A stretch of DNA of 64,000 nucleotides from Rhodanobacteraceae bacterium (GCA_024234055.1 JACKOW010000002.1:434001-498000); one strand, 5' to 3'; positions 18,120-27,332 are shown, counted from the stretch's first letter. The notes: generated from the letters alone by a model not told the origin. Program-made: numbers and translations.

Positions 18120-19850
18120 ATGAATGCGACCCTACAACCACCGCTGGCGCTGCGGGTAAGGCAGATCCTCTGGCTCGCCAGCATTCTGATGCTTGCCTCG
18201 GCATCGGGCATGGCCCAGGTGGCGCCGGTCACCGGCGTGGTGACTGACGCCGCCAGCGGAGCTGTGCTCGAGGGTGTGCGCGTGCATGTCAGAGCGTCCC
18301 CGAATACCGCCGTCGCAGTCACCGGTGCGGATGGCCGCTTTGAACTTGCGATCGATCAGGGCTCGGGAAGCAGCTTTCAGGTTTCGGCGGCACTCGCCTA
18401 CGACAGTGCGGCGGCAATCAACTACGAAACTACCGCCGTCTCGGCCTCACCCGGCGCCACGCTGGCCATTGCCTTGCGCCGAATTCCAACGCTGCAGAAC
18501 AACAGCTATCAACCCATTGCCGCCGAAGGCGCATGCGCAAGCTGCCACACTGAGCAATACGCGCAGTGGTTGAGCAGCAATCATGCCCATGCTGCCGTCA
18601 ATGCGCTGGTGCGCGACTTGTACTCAGGCGATGGCACCGGTTTGGCGACGGGCCCCAGTGGCGATGGTTATGTGTTTCTGGACAATCACGCGGCACCGGC
18701 AACCGGGTTGTGCGCAACCTGTCATGCACCGAACGAATATCCGTCCGATCCGGCATCGGTGCGCTTCAACGAGGTGAGCACGGCGGCCGGACATGAGGGC
18801 GTGACTTGTACGAGTTGCCACCAATTGCACGAGGTCAACGAGAACATCGAAGCCATCCATCTGCTCGGCAATGCTGCGTTCTCGTTTCCCGCTTCCATCA
18901 ACGGCTCCGGGGCCAGCCTGACCCACCAACACGTCTGGGGGCCACTGGATGACGTACAGTTTCCGCAGATGCGCGCGGCTTACGCGCCAATGTTCGCCAC
19001 TTCCCGCCTGTGCGCCAGTTGCCATCAATACGAGAATCCGGACAGCGGAGCGCCCGGCCAGGAAACCTACAGCGAGTGGTTGACCTCACCCGCGGCCGCT
19101 TCGGGGCAGCAGTGCCAGGACTGCCACATGCCGATCGCCACGAGCCCGGGGCGGCTGGCCAGTGTCGGTCAGGCACCGATCCGACCCGGAACGCAGCGTC
19201 ATGACCACAGTTTTCCCGGAGTCTATTCCGGTCGCCTGGTGCAGCCGGTTGATCTAGGCCTGACCGCCGAGCTGGTCGCCGGTGAGCTGGTAGTCGACGC
19301 GGCCGTCGTCAATCGCGTGCTTGGGCACAACTTCCCGACCGGCGTGGATGTGCGCAATGCCTTTCTGCTGGTTGAGGCCACGCTGGACTCTGTGCCGATG
19401 AATCAGCTGGAGGGCGATCAGCTGCCATTCTGGGTGGACGACGCGATACCCGGCAAGCAACCCGGGGATTTCGCTGGCTTTGCGGGTCGCGGCTACGCCA
19501 AGGTGCTGCAAGGACGTATCGATGGTCAAGGCGCACTGCTCAAGCCGGTCCCGTTCATTGATGCCGAGTCTGTGTTCAGCAACACGACGATTCCCCCGGG
19601 CGCCACCGATTTCGCCCGGTTCACCTTTGCCCTGCCGGCCACGGCACAGATCGGACAGACGATTCGCGTCCAGGCTCAGATCTACTACCGACGTGCATGG
19701 CGAGCGATAGCCGTCACCAAGAACTGGGTGCAGAACAGCGATGGCGAGCCCTGGGAGCGGCTGGTCACCCAAACATCAGCCGACATCGTGATCGATGCGA
19801 GCATGCTCGACCAGCAGTTCGCCGACGGCTTCGAGGCCAGCCTACCCTGA
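18120..19850 (+). CDS. exported pentaheme c-type cytochrome with carboxypeptidase-regulatory-like domain and GFE tag
   Basis: This is a 576-residue protein. The signal peptide (hydrophobic about 18-30) is followed by a carboxypeptidase-regulatory-like beta-sandwich (VTGVVTDAASGAVLEGVRVHV, about 38-115). Five CxxCH heme sites come next: CASCH (Cys139), CATCH (Cys198), CTSCH (Cys230), CASCH (Cys298) and CQDCH (Cys332). A C-terminal beta-rich region follows, then FADGFE four residues before the end. Heme attachment requires export to the periplasm by the Ccm system. Spacing resembles cytochrome c554-like multiheme proteins, so electron transfer at the cell surface or in the periplasm is likely; the partner is unknown. 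ATG 18120 was preferred for the signal peptide although the ribosome site is weak. Confidence 0.88.
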   Translation: MNATLQPPLALRVRQILWLASILMLASASGMAQVAPVTGVVTDAASGAVLEGVRVHVRASPNTAVAVTGADGRFELAIDQGSGSSFQVSAALAYDSAAAINYETTAVSASPGATLAIALRRIPTLQNNSYQPIAAEGACASCHTEQYAQWLSSNHAHAAVNALVRDLYSGDGTGLATGPSGDGYVFLDNHAAPATGLCATCHAPNEYPSDPASVRFNEVSTAAGHEGVTCTSCHQLHEVNENIEAIHLLGNAAFSFPASINGSGASLTHQHVWGPLDDVQFPQMRAAYAPMFATSRLCASCHQYENPDSGAPGQETYSEWLTSPAAASGQQCQDCHMPIATSPGRLASVGQAPIRPGTQRHDHSFPGVYSGRLVQPVDLGLTAELVAGELVVDAAVVNRVLGHNFPTGVDVRNAFLLVEATLDSVPMNQLEGDQLPFWVDDAIPGKQPGDFAGFAGRGYAKVLQGRIDGQGALLKPVPFIDAESVFSNTTIPPGATDFARFTFALPATAQIGQTIRVQAQIYYRRAWRAIAVTKNWVQNSDGEPWERLVTQTSADIVIDASMLDQQFADGFEASLP

Positions 19851-20169
19851 TCGACAGCGGTGACCCGACCTTCGGCGTGCCTGGCCGGCAGCGCGACCGA
19901 TCCGGTGGCGGTCGGGCGCGCAATCGCGCTGGTCACCGCCGATTCCAGGCCCTCGCGGCGGTAGCGGATGCGCTTGCACGACGCGCGGGCTGGCGCACGT
20001 CGAGCACAATCTGTGCGTTCGCGATCGCGAACGATTGGGTCCCCCGAAATTCCGGTCCGCGTTCGCATTCTTGTACGCGAATCACCGAAAAAGGCCGTCA
20101 CGGCGCGCTCCGCGCGCTGGCACGGGCTTTGCTGAGCACGGGCATCTTCGTTGTCCGTGGAGCCCCTCG
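19851..20169 (+). other. intergenic region, 319 bp, with an 18-bp perfect palindrome
   Basis: No gene is seen. The region between the cytochrome and the next secreted-protein gene contains the palindrome at 20016-20033 and is otherwise featureless to my eye. Confidence 0.5.
20016..20033. promoter_or_regulatory. perfect 18-bp palindrome, operator-like
   Basis: CGTTCGCGATCGCGAACG is self-complementary over its full length, with no loop. It lies 137 bp before the start of the downstream three-gene unit, compatible with a dimeric regulator site. Confidence 0.4.
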
Positions 20170-23100
20170 ATGAATCGATCCCTGGATAGGTACGCGCTGG
20201 TCACTGGGTTGCTGCTGTCAGCGACCGTTTACGCGGCGCCGACCGATCTCGACACCAGTTTCGGAGGCAGTGGCGATCGTCTGGATCCCTTTGTGAGCGC
20301 GAATCTGGTCACTCGTCTCGACGGCCGTGCGCTGGCTGTCTCGTCTGCCCAGCTCAGCTACATCGCTGGCGGCGCCAACGGCGGCGCAGGCCTGGAGGAG
20401 GGCTTTCTCGGCGTACTCAACACCAATGGCAGCATTGCCACCCAGATCAATGGCAGCGGGCTGACCCTGCTGCCCCAGGCGCGCTTCGAGGATCTGTTGT
20501 TGCTGCCCGATGGCAAGGTGCTCGCCTGTGGCTTGAGCTACGTCAGCCAGACCGACTACCGCTGGCTGGTGGCGCGCTTCAATGCCAACCTGAGCCTTGA
20601 TGCGACCTTCGCCGGGCAAGGCTTCGTGGTCGGGGATTTCGGCCCCTTGTCGATCTGCGAGACCATCGAGCAGACCAGTGATGCCCGTATCGTCATCGGC
20701 GGACGCCGCGGCAGTTCCAACCAGGGTCCGCAGGACAACGGATTCATCGCCGTGCTGACCCAGTCCGGCACGCTGGACACGGCTTTTGCCGGGACCGGAC
20801 TGATAGAGACTGCGGTCGACCTGCCGGGATTTTCCGGGACCTTCAGTCCTCGCGTCGCCAGCCTGACCGAAGGCGCTGACGGTCGCGTGGTGATGGCCGG
20901 TGGACTCGGCATCTCGGGCCCCGATGGGCTGATGGACACGATCAATCGCGACTACGTGATGAGCTACGCGCCCGGCGGCACACGGGTACATCTGCGCAAC
21001 CCGCGTGACACCGCCTTCTACCTGCCCTGGACCCGCAGCTGGGGCGAGCTGCACGCTGCCGCGACGGCGAAGATCCGTCGAGGCTACCAGTTCGTGTACC
21101 AGCAGTTGCCGCCCAACCGGGCCTACACCTACGTCGGTGGCTACGAGGCCGACCTCAGCAATCCCGCCGGCTCCACAACCGGGATCTGGGGCGGTCTGGC
21201 CTGGCCCAACACCGAGGGCGAACTCGATGGTCATTTGTACGGCGCCTCGGTGCTCCTTCCCAACGACCAGATGATCGTGGCCGGCAGCTGGCGTCGCAGC
21301 GGGCAGAGCCCGGCACAGGCCCGGGTGTTTCTGCAGCGCGTCGATCAGAACGGCCTGGACAGCAGCTTTTTCCCGGTGGTCGGCTTCAACCAGGACGCCT
21401 ACCTCCATCGCCCCGCCGGCCAGCCCGAGACCGGCGCGACCCCTTTCCCGATCGTGCGTGACCTGGCGGTGTCGCGCAACGGTCGGATCACGATACTGTC
21501 GCGGCGCTCTTCGGGTCAGAACGGCATCAACGTGATGCGCTTCCTCGGCGACCCTATCGTCAATTCCATCATCGATCTCGATCCGGATCCTTCGGGCCTC
21601 GTTCCGGGATCCGCTAGCGTGTCGCCGAACGTGATGGCCACGTCGGACCTGATGGCGATCTTCGGCCTGGCAGCAGGCGCGCGCGTGCCGCTGTTCGTGC
21701 TCGGCGGCGAGTATCAGGTGAACTCGGGCGGCTGGCGCAGCCAGCCCACCTTTGTAGGCAACGGCGATTTCGTGCGGGTGCGCGGTCGCTCGCCCGCCAC
21801 GCAGGGCGCGCAGCAGCTTGTGTCGCTGTTCGTCGGTGGTTTGCGCGCCAAGAACAGCTGGGACGCCCTCGGGGCTCGGCAGCGCGCGGATTTCGTCATC
21901 ACGACCGCTTCGACCAGCCTGGTCGGCACGCGTTGCTCGGCGGTGGCCGGCGCCACGAACTGCATGGCCGCGATTCCCGACAATTCCGGCAGTGTCACCA
22001 GTGTGCTGCCACTCAATTACATTGTCCCGGGCCAGTGCAACTTCATTCGTCGCGTGCGTGTAGGCCTCGACATCGACCATCCCTACGTGGGTGACTTGCG
22101 CGTGGTCCTGCAGGATCCGAATTTCGACAGCTTCGGCGGCCCCGGCAATGTCACGCTGCTCGATCGCACCCGCAACGGAGTGAACGGGACGTCGGGCTCC
22201 TGCGGCGCCGACGACATCGAAGCGATCTTCTGGGACGATTCCCCGGTCGGGCCGGACCGCAGTTGTGGACTGATCCCGGATCGTCCGGCGCTCAACGGGT
22301 ACATCGCACCGGTGCAGCCCCTTTCCGGGCTGATCGCGCGCCGCAGCACCGACAACAACGGCAGCAGCACGGTCGGGACCTGGCGCCTGGTGGTGCGTGA
22401 CCTGGCAAACGGCGATGTCGGCCAGCTCAACGACTGGTCTATCGAAGTCGATTGCTCCAGCACGCCCGTGCTGGAGGCCGATATCGAGGTGACCACCATT
22501 GGCAACACCAGCGGCATCGCCGGCACGCCTTTGCTCTTCGGCTTCCAGGTGCGCAATCTCGGGCCGCAGGCCTCGGGGCCGGTGCGTTTCACGGCGCCAC
22601 TGCCTTCAGGGGCGGTCGCCGGTTACACCGATGTGTCCTGGAGCTGCACCGCCACCGGCGGCGCCACCTGCAATTACCCGCCCTTCTGCGGTCCGCTGTC
22701 CTGCAGCAGCAGCACCCTCGAATCCGAGCTGTCCCTGCCCGCGGGGGCGATGGTCGAGTTCAACATCACGGCCACGATCGGTGCCGCGCTGGCGCCTTCG
22801 CAGGCCGTGGACACCACGGCCCTGGCCGTCATCACCGGCGGCAGCAGCGCCGACCCGATCGTCAGCAACAACAGCAGCACCCACAGCCTGGCTCCGATCC
22901 ATTTCGCCGATCTGCGGGCAGAGGCCCTGAGTGCGCAGGTGGTGCCGGGCAACCAGATCGAGATCGTCGCCACCTTCGCCAGTCACGGGCCCTCGTTCAC
23001 GCCCAACAGCGCGCACACGCTGACTTTGCCGGCCGGCTACAGCTTCGCCTCCGAGTCCTGCGCGCGTGCCGGATCGGCATGCGGCGGCGTGAGCTTCACG

Positions 23101-23337
23101 AACGGCCAGCAGCTCGTGCGCGACACCCTGCCGCTGCTGGGCGACGGCGCCGCCAATGTCTGGATCATTCGGGCGTCCTACGCCGGCGCCACGCCGCCGG
23201 TCGGGCAGATCGTGCTGGCAAGCAGCCTGCCGGGTGGCATGGGGGTGGGTGATCCCAATTTGTCAAACAATACCCAGACCATCGCAACGCCGACGGGAGG
23301 GTTGCCTGACCCCGTGTTCGCCAATGGCTTCGAGTGA
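20170..23337 (+). CDS. large secreted delta-60-repeat / P-Homo-B / CARDB-like protein with C-terminal VFANGFE
   Basis: This is a 1055-residue protein with a signal peptide ending TVYAAP. The N-terminal half carries delta-60-type propeller repeats (LDTSFGGSGD, LSLDATFAGQGFV, GTLDTAFAGTGLI). A P/Homo B-like module (about 620-770; IRRVRVGLDIDHPYVGDLRV to DWSIEVDCS) follows, then two DUF11/CARDB-like Ig domains (VRNLGPQASGPVRF and a second). It ends exactly with VFANGFE. No enzyme motif is seen, so it is likely an extracellular structural or binding protein. ATG 20170 was chosen over the longer frame because the signal peptide starts there. It is followed after 3 bp by an FHA gene. Confidence 0.82.
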   Translation: MNRSLDRYALVTGLLLSATVYAAPTDLDTSFGGSGDRLDPFVSANLVTRLDGRALAVSSAQLSYIAGGANGGAGLEEGFLGVLNTNGSIATQINGSGLTLLPQARFEDLLLLPDGKVLACGLSYVSQTDYRWLVARFNANLSLDATFAGQGFVVGDFGPLSICETIEQTSDARIVIGGRRGSSNQGPQDNGFIAVLTQSGTLDTAFAGTGLIETAVDLPGFSGTFSPRVASLTEGADGRVVMAGGLGISGPDGLMDTINRDYVMSYAPGGTRVHLRNPRDTAFYLPWTRSWGELHAAATAKIRRGYQFVYQQLPPNRAYTYVGGYEADLSNPAGSTTGIWGGLAWPNTEGELDGHLYGASVLLPNDQMIVAGSWRRSGQSPAQARVFLQRVDQNGLDSSFFPVVGFNQDAYLHRPAGQPETGATPFPIVRDLAVSRNGRITILSRRSSGQNGINVMRFLGDPIVNSIIDLDPDPSGLVPGSASVSPNVMATSDLMAIFGLAAGARVPLFVLGGEYQVNSGGWRSQPTFVGNGDFVRVRGRSPATQGAQQLVSLFVGGLRAKNSWDALGARQRADFVITTASTSLVGTRCSAVAGATNCMAAIPDNSGSVTSVLPLNYIVPGQCNFIRRVRVGLDIDHPYVGDLRVVLQDPNFDSFGGPGNVTLLDRTRNGVNGTSGSCGADDIEAIFWDDSPVGPDRSCGLIPDRPALNGYIAPVQPLSGLIARRSTDNNGSSTVGTWRLVVRDLANGDVGQLNDWSIEVDCSSTPVLEADIEVTTIGNTSGIAGTPLLFGFQVRNLGPQASGPVRFTAPLPSGAVAGYTDVSWSCTATGGATCNYPPFCGPLSCSSSTLESELSLPAGAMVEFNITATIGAALAPSQAVDTTALAVITGGSSADPIVSNNSSTHSLAPIHFADLRAEALSAQVVPGNQIEIVATFASHGPSFTPNSAHTLTLPAGYSFASESCARAGSACGGVSFTNGQQLVRDTLPLLGDGAANVWIIRASYAGATPPVGQIVLASSLPGGMGVGDPNLSNNTQTIATPTGGLPDPVFANGFE

Positions 23338-23340
23338 ACC

Positions 23341-23862
23341 ATGGGCACCGATCGCATGACTCAGATCGACGATGGAACCGAGCGCGCCCGGAAGAACGGT
23401 GGCGAGAACGCCTCGCGTCGGCGCGGTGACGGGCCACAGCCCTCTGCCACGGGCCAGGTGCGCGATATACGCTACCAGGTGCGGCTGGCCGAACCTGGAG
23501 ATTCCGAACCTTGGCTTCTGAGCCCCGGATCTCATGCGATAGGGCGGGACCACCGATCCGCAATCTGCCTCACGCATCCGACCGTCTCGCGCCGCCATGC
23601 CGAGATCGAGATCCTGGCCGAGGGCGGTGTGATCGTTCGTGATCTCGGCTCGACCAACGGAAGCTGGCTGGATTCGAAAAGGATCCAGCGCGTTGCATTG
23701 ACCGGCGATTTCGATCTTCGCGTGGGCGCCGTCGCGCTCGAGTTCGACCAGCAGCGCGAGTTGCCGAAAACCGCGTGTGTCATTGACGGCCGCGCGGAAC
23801 GTGATGTGCACGCCGCGCGAAAGCCCACAGGGCCGAGGACCACCATGGAGCAAATGCCGTGA
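23341..23862 (+). CDS. FHA-domain protein
   Basis: This is a 173-residue cytosolic protein. A charged, probably disordered N-terminus (1-42) precedes a forkhead-associated domain (about 45-140) with the conserved IGRD, SRRH (Ser83-His86) and GSTNGSW (Asn106). These residues bind phosphothreonine peptides in characterised FHA proteins, so the pThr pocket looks intact. It starts 3 bp after the upstream stop and overlaps the downstream gene by 4 bp, so the three genes are very likely one operon. A partner kinase could be the Ser/Thr kinase at 9380-12211 (inference). The start is ATG 23341; Met6 is an alternative. Confidence 0.88.
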   Translation: MGTDRMTQIDDGTERARKNGGENASRRRGDGPQPSATGQVRDIRYQVRLAEPGDSEPWLLSPGSHAIGRDHRSAICLTHPTVSRRHAEIEILAEGGVIVRDLGSTNGSWLDSKRIQRVALTGDFDLRVGAVALEFDQQRELPKTACVIDGRAERDVHAARKPTGPRTTMEQMP

Positions 23863-24701
23863 GCCATACTCTGACAACGCCCCCCGCCCAGGCTTGCGAA
23901 CATCCAGGCTCGTCGTTCCAGCATGTGCCCGAGTCCAGTCACCTGAACGGGGGACAGACTGAGCCGTCCGGACACTGTTGCCGACGCGTCGGCGTGCTCT
24001 CACTTGCTGCTCTGTTGGCGTTCACCGGCCTGGTGGCCAGCGCCGCCGGCCTGCCGCGTTTCAAGCCCGAGATCATTGCCGGTCACACGATGAACCTGCC
24101 GCTCGGCTGGCAGCGCCAGCAGGACGAGGCCAGCCTGATCCTGACCGAGGACCCAGACGACGAGGATTCGCCGGCTCTGGCGCTGTTCGCCATCAGAATC
24201 GATCCCGAGCGCTCACCGGCGCCGGCCGCCCTCGCAGATGCGGTTCTGGTGCAGCTGAACCTGCCGGCTCAGGGCGTGACGGCCGTGCTTGCCGAAGAGC
24301 GCTGGCAGCACGGCGCACTGTACCGCCTGCACCGACTCGACGAATCGGGGCAATTCGGATACCTGGCCAGCTACACCAACGTCGACCGTGCCCGGGGCAA
24401 CCTCGTGCACATGATGTTCTCGGCCCGTGATCGCGATTTCGTCGAGCTCGGCGGGCCTCTGCTGCCGCTGGTGGTCTATGCCGGCGTCGATCCCGACGTG
24501 CTCGACGCGACCTCGCACGCAAGTCGAGAGGCACCGGCCGCCACGGGCTGCGAGGCATCCTGGGCCTGTGCGGACGGGATGAGCGCCGAAGAGATGGCGC
24601 TTGCCAGCCAAATCTCGCGGATGAATCATGAGGCCAGCATGAAGATCCTGTACAACATGGATTCTGGGTGGTGCCACGGCGGCGAGGCGGTATGCGAGTG
24701 A
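23859..24701 (+). CDS. membrane-anchored or exported protein of unknown function, coupled to FHA gene
   Basis: This is a 280-residue protein beginning at a GTG that overlaps the FHA stop (GTGA), implying translational coupling. A polar N-terminus of about 43 residues, with Cys at 40-41, precedes one hydrophobic segment (VLSLAALLAFTGLVASAAG). A soluble domain without a recognisable family follows. It contains LGWQRQQDEASLILTE and a Cys-containing tail (GCEASWAC ... GWCHGGEAVC). The tail's spaced cysteines may form disulfides outside the cytoplasm. A true start closer to the hydrophobic segment cannot be excluded. I do not recognise the family. Confidence 0.7.
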   Translation: MSHTLTTPPAQACEHPGSSFQHVPESSHLNGGQTEPSGHCCRRVGVLSLAALLAFTGLVASAAGLPRFKPEIIAGHTMNLPLGWQRQQDEASLILTEDPDDEDSPALALFAIRIDPERSPAPAALADAVLVQLNLPAQGVTAVLAEERWQHGALYRLHRLDESGQFGYLASYTNVDRARGNLVHMMFSARDRDFVELGGPLLPLVVYAGVDPDVLDATSHASREAPAATGCEASWACADGMSAEEMALASQISRMNHEASMKILYNMDSGWCHGGEAVCE

Positions 24702-24842
24702 AAGTGACGGGCACCGCCCGCAGCACTGACGGCTCGGACACACTTCGCAGCCCGGCGAACATCGCTTCCTGATGGTGGCCTGCGAAATCCATCAGAGATC
24801 TCTGCAAGCTAATGACGGAACACCACCCGAGCATCCTCGCCC

Positions 24843-25274
24843 ATGGACACCTACGACATCTCGAACGATCCCGGGCGTCTGGACCTGGATGCCATGCATG
24901 CCTATCTGTCCAGCTCCTACTGGTCGCCCGGCATTCCCAAAGCCACGCTGGCCAAGGCCGTGGCGCATTCGATCTGCGTCGGCGCCTATTGCGGTGCCAA
25001 GCAGGTCGGCTTCGCCCGGATGGTGACCGATCGCGCCACTTTCGCCTATCTGGCGGATGTTTATGTGCTGGAGCCCCATCGCGGCCGTGGGCTGGCGCAA
25101 CGACTGATCAAGGCACTGCTGGCGGAGCCCGACCTGCAGGGCCTGCGGCGCCTGATGCTGGTCACCCGCGACGGACACCGGCTCTACCAGAAATTCGGAT
25201 TCCAGGCGCTGGCGGCGCCGGAGCGCTTCATGGAACGTCATGACCCACGGGTCTATCTCGCCGCAGATGCTTGA
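24843..25274 (+). CDS. GNAT family N-acetyltransferase
   Basis: This 143-residue protein covers a compact GNAT fold. The acetyl-CoA site is motif A (YLADVYVLEPHRGRGLAQRLIKALL, with the R-G-x-G-x-A/G signature HRGRGLA), followed by LMLVTRDGHRLYQKFGF typical of motif B. It would transfer an acetyl group to a small-molecule or protein amine; the substrate is unknown. Its last 8 bp overlap the start of the GrpB-like gene, so the two are translationally linked. Confidence 0.9.
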   Translation: MDTYDISNDPGRLDLDAMHAYLSSSYWSPGIPKATLAKAVAHSICVGAYCGAKQVGFARMVTDRATFAYLADVYVLEPHRGRGLAQRLIKALLAEPDLQGLRRLMLVTRDGHRLYQKFGFQALAAPERFMERHDPRVYLAADA

Positions 25275-25827
25275 GATCGTTCCCTACCAGCTCGATTGGC
25301 CTGCGGACTTCGAACGCCTCGCCGGCTTGCTCCGCGCGGCCCTCGGGCAGCGCGCGCTGCGCGTCGATCACATCGGCTCAACCGCCGTGCCCGGCCTGAG
25401 CGCCAAGGATGTCATCGACATTCAGGTGACTGTTGAGGTCCTCTCGGCTGATATCGCACTGGAATTGCGACCTGCCGGATTCGAGCAGCGCGGGGACGTC
25501 CGCGTGGACCATGTTCCCCCCGGTGAAAACGCCGATTGCGACCAGTGGTCCAAGCTGCTGTTCACGCCGCCCGAGAGCGAACGCAGAGCCCATGTGCATG
25601 TCCGCGTGGCCGGTCGCCGCAACCAGCGCTATGCGCTGTTGTTTCGCGACTACCTGCGCGCCCACCCGGCCACTGCCGAGGCCTACGCGGAACTCAAGCG
25701 CCGACTTGCCGCCAGCCTAGCGGATCCGAAGGATTACCCGGAAGTGAAGGATCCGGCTGTCGATCTGATCTATCTGGCGGCGCAGGCCTGGGCCGCGCAG
25801 TGTGCCTGGACACCGGCCCCGAACTGA
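25267..25827 (+). CDS. GrpB/UPF0157 family protein (nucleotidyltransferase-like)
   Basis: This is a 186-residue protein. The family hallmark is the N-terminal IVPYQLDWPADFERLAGLL and RVDHIGSTAVPGLSAKDVIDIQV, followed by WSKLLFTPPESERRAHVHVR and the C-terminal YAELKRRLA. The GST-x-x-x-G-x-x-x-K-D-x-x-D motif resembles a nucleotidyltransferase active site, but the biological reaction of the family is not established. ATG 25267 overlaps the GNAT gene by 8 bp; an upstream in-frame ATG at 25240 is less likely. Confidence 0.9.
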   Translation: MLEIVPYQLDWPADFERLAGLLRAALGQRALRVDHIGSTAVPGLSAKDVIDIQVTVEVLSADIALELRPAGFEQRGDVRVDHVPPGENADCDQWSKLLFTPPESERRAHVHVRVAGRRNQRYALLFRDYLRAHPATAEAYAELKRRLAASLADPKDYPEVKDPAVDLIYLAAQAWAAQCAWTPAPN

Positions 25828-26050
25828 TTGACAGCACCGACCGTCGGCCAAGTCCATCGAGCCTCCAACGCAAGCCGCCGCCAGATCCAAGGGGCCGGAT
25901 GCGGTCGATTTGCATCTGGCCCGCCGCTCAAGACAGCCGACTGCGACAATTTGCGCGGTGGGCACTCCTTATGAAAGCACCAATTGCAGCATTGGCCGGT
26001 GAACCGGCGTTCAGACCGCACCCACCCATCACCAAGGGAGCCTTTACGTC

Positions 26051-26779
26051 ATGACGGTGGCCCAACCAACCCTCTTGCGCAACACCGGTCTGAGCGGGCG
26101 TGTCTGTACAGCACCGCAAGTGCAAGAATCGCTGAGCTTCCTGGTGAAGTTTCACAGTTGCTCCGCAAATACCTCCGCGGGCATCGGCATTCTGGTGGCA
26201 CCCGATCTGGTGTTGACCTGCCAGCATGTGGGCTCGCCGCGCTCGAAGGACTATTTCTGCAAGTCGGTGATCGATACCGCCGCCCCGTCCAGACGTGTCA
26301 TCGAAATCTATGAGGAAGGCGAATCCAAAGCTATTCCGTTTTCAGATTTCCTCGCCTATTTCCCGAACAAGCCGATAGACGGTCTGCAGGAGCGCTTGGC
26401 GATCGCTCGATTGTCGGAACCGATGGCCAATGCCGGATTTCCGTCCATGGTCGACTGGGTCGATGGCATGACCTATACCCATACGGGTGTGCTCGGTGGC
26501 CAGAGTGGATGTGTCCCCAGCTTGCTGGAAGGAATCCTGGTGCACCCAGAAACCTGGACGAGCAGTCTGGTCTGCGAATGGCCAGGCGCAGCGGGCGTAT
26601 TGACACCCGTTCCCGGCGACAGCGGGGGCGGCCTGTTTGAAGCCGATTCCAATTTCGGGCGTCTGATGGGCGTTCAACACGCGATATGCGGTTACAAGGA
26701 CTCTCCCAAGATTGTCTCGCTGCATATTCCGATCACCCGGGCGAAAGCCTGGATCAATGCCGTCCTTTCGGCAAAGTAA
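26051..26779 (+). CDS. trypsin-like serine peptidase homologue without signal peptide
   Basis: This 242-residue protein has a chymotrypsin-fold pattern: GIGILVAPDLVLTCQHV with His59, and PGDSGGGLFEAD with nucleophile Ser191 and the oxyanion Gly. The strand that normally carries the catalytic Asp (D-I-A-L-x-x-L) reads ERLAIARL, with Arg115 at the aligned position, so the triad looks incomplete. No signal peptide or membrane segment is seen, which is unusual for the family. It could be an intracellular protease with a displaced Asp or a non-catalytic homologue. GGGAG lies about 11 nt before ATG. The next gene starts 17 bp downstream with its own AGGAGG site, suggesting an operon. Confidence 0.75.
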   Translation: MTVAQPTLLRNTGLSGRVCTAPQVQESLSFLVKFHSCSANTSAGIGILVAPDLVLTCQHVGSPRSKDYFCKSVIDTAAPSRRVIEIYEEGESKAIPFSDFLAYFPNKPIDGLQERLAIARLSEPMANAGFPSMVDWVDGMTYTHTGVLGGQSGCVPSLLEGILVHPETWTSSLVCEWPGAAGVLTPVPGDSGGGLFEADSNFGRLMGVQHAICGYKDSPKIVSLHIPITRAKAWINAVLSAK

Positions 26780-26795
26780 ACAGGAGGTCAATGTC

Positions 26796-27332
26796 ATGTC
26801 CAAATTTGATTTCTGGCTGGTCCACGGAAACAAGCATGCTTGTGAATCCATTGACAGCGCCGCTGATCTGGTTCCGCCTGCCGGAAAGACCCATTGGCGC
26901 GCCAAGTGGATCATGGGCACTCAGCTGCTGGCAGACGACGATCAGATCATGATCACGTCGAAGGGATTGAAGGGCCGATATGCCGATCTGGTCATCACCC
27001 AAGGCAGCAGTGACGTGGTTCGACATCAGGCGGAGCTGCATTGCGAGCAACCCCCGTTCCCCGGCGTCAAGCAGGGCTATCACTACATGACGGGCTACCT
27101 GGGCAACAACGATGTGGTCTACGTCTATCGCCTGAAACCCGCTAACGGCAAGCAGAGAATTCTGCTGCAGCGATTCGTGATCGGCGGCAGCCACGAATCC
27201 CATGAGCCGACCAATGCCTCTGCGATATCCTACAGCCCGCCAGCCGAAAAGGCCGAGTTTCGCGCCTACACCGACCGTCCGGATATTCTGATTTTCACCC
27301 AGGATGACGAGGGCAGCGGCGAAGAGCCATGA
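26796..27332 (+). CDS. hypothetical protein, paired with the trypsin-like gene
   Basis: This is a 178-residue soluble protein with no signal peptide or membrane segment. It starts at ATG 26796 behind CAGGAGG. The sequence is beta-rich with many aromatic residues (FDFWLVHGNK, HYMTGYLGNNDVVYVYRL) and an acidic, disordered-looking C-terminus (DDEGSGEEP). I do not recognise the family. Its tight spacing to the upstream peptidase homologue suggests they act together, for example as a regulator or substrate (inference). Confidence 0.7.
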   Translation: MSKFDFWLVHGNKHACESIDSAADLVPPAGKTHWRAKWIMGTQLLADDDQIMITSKGLKGRYADLVITQGSSDVVRHQAELHCEQPPFPGVKQGYHYMTGYLGNNDVVYVYRLKPANGKQRILLQRFVIGGSHESHEPTNASAISYSPPAEKAEFRAYTDRPDILIFTQDDEGSGEEP

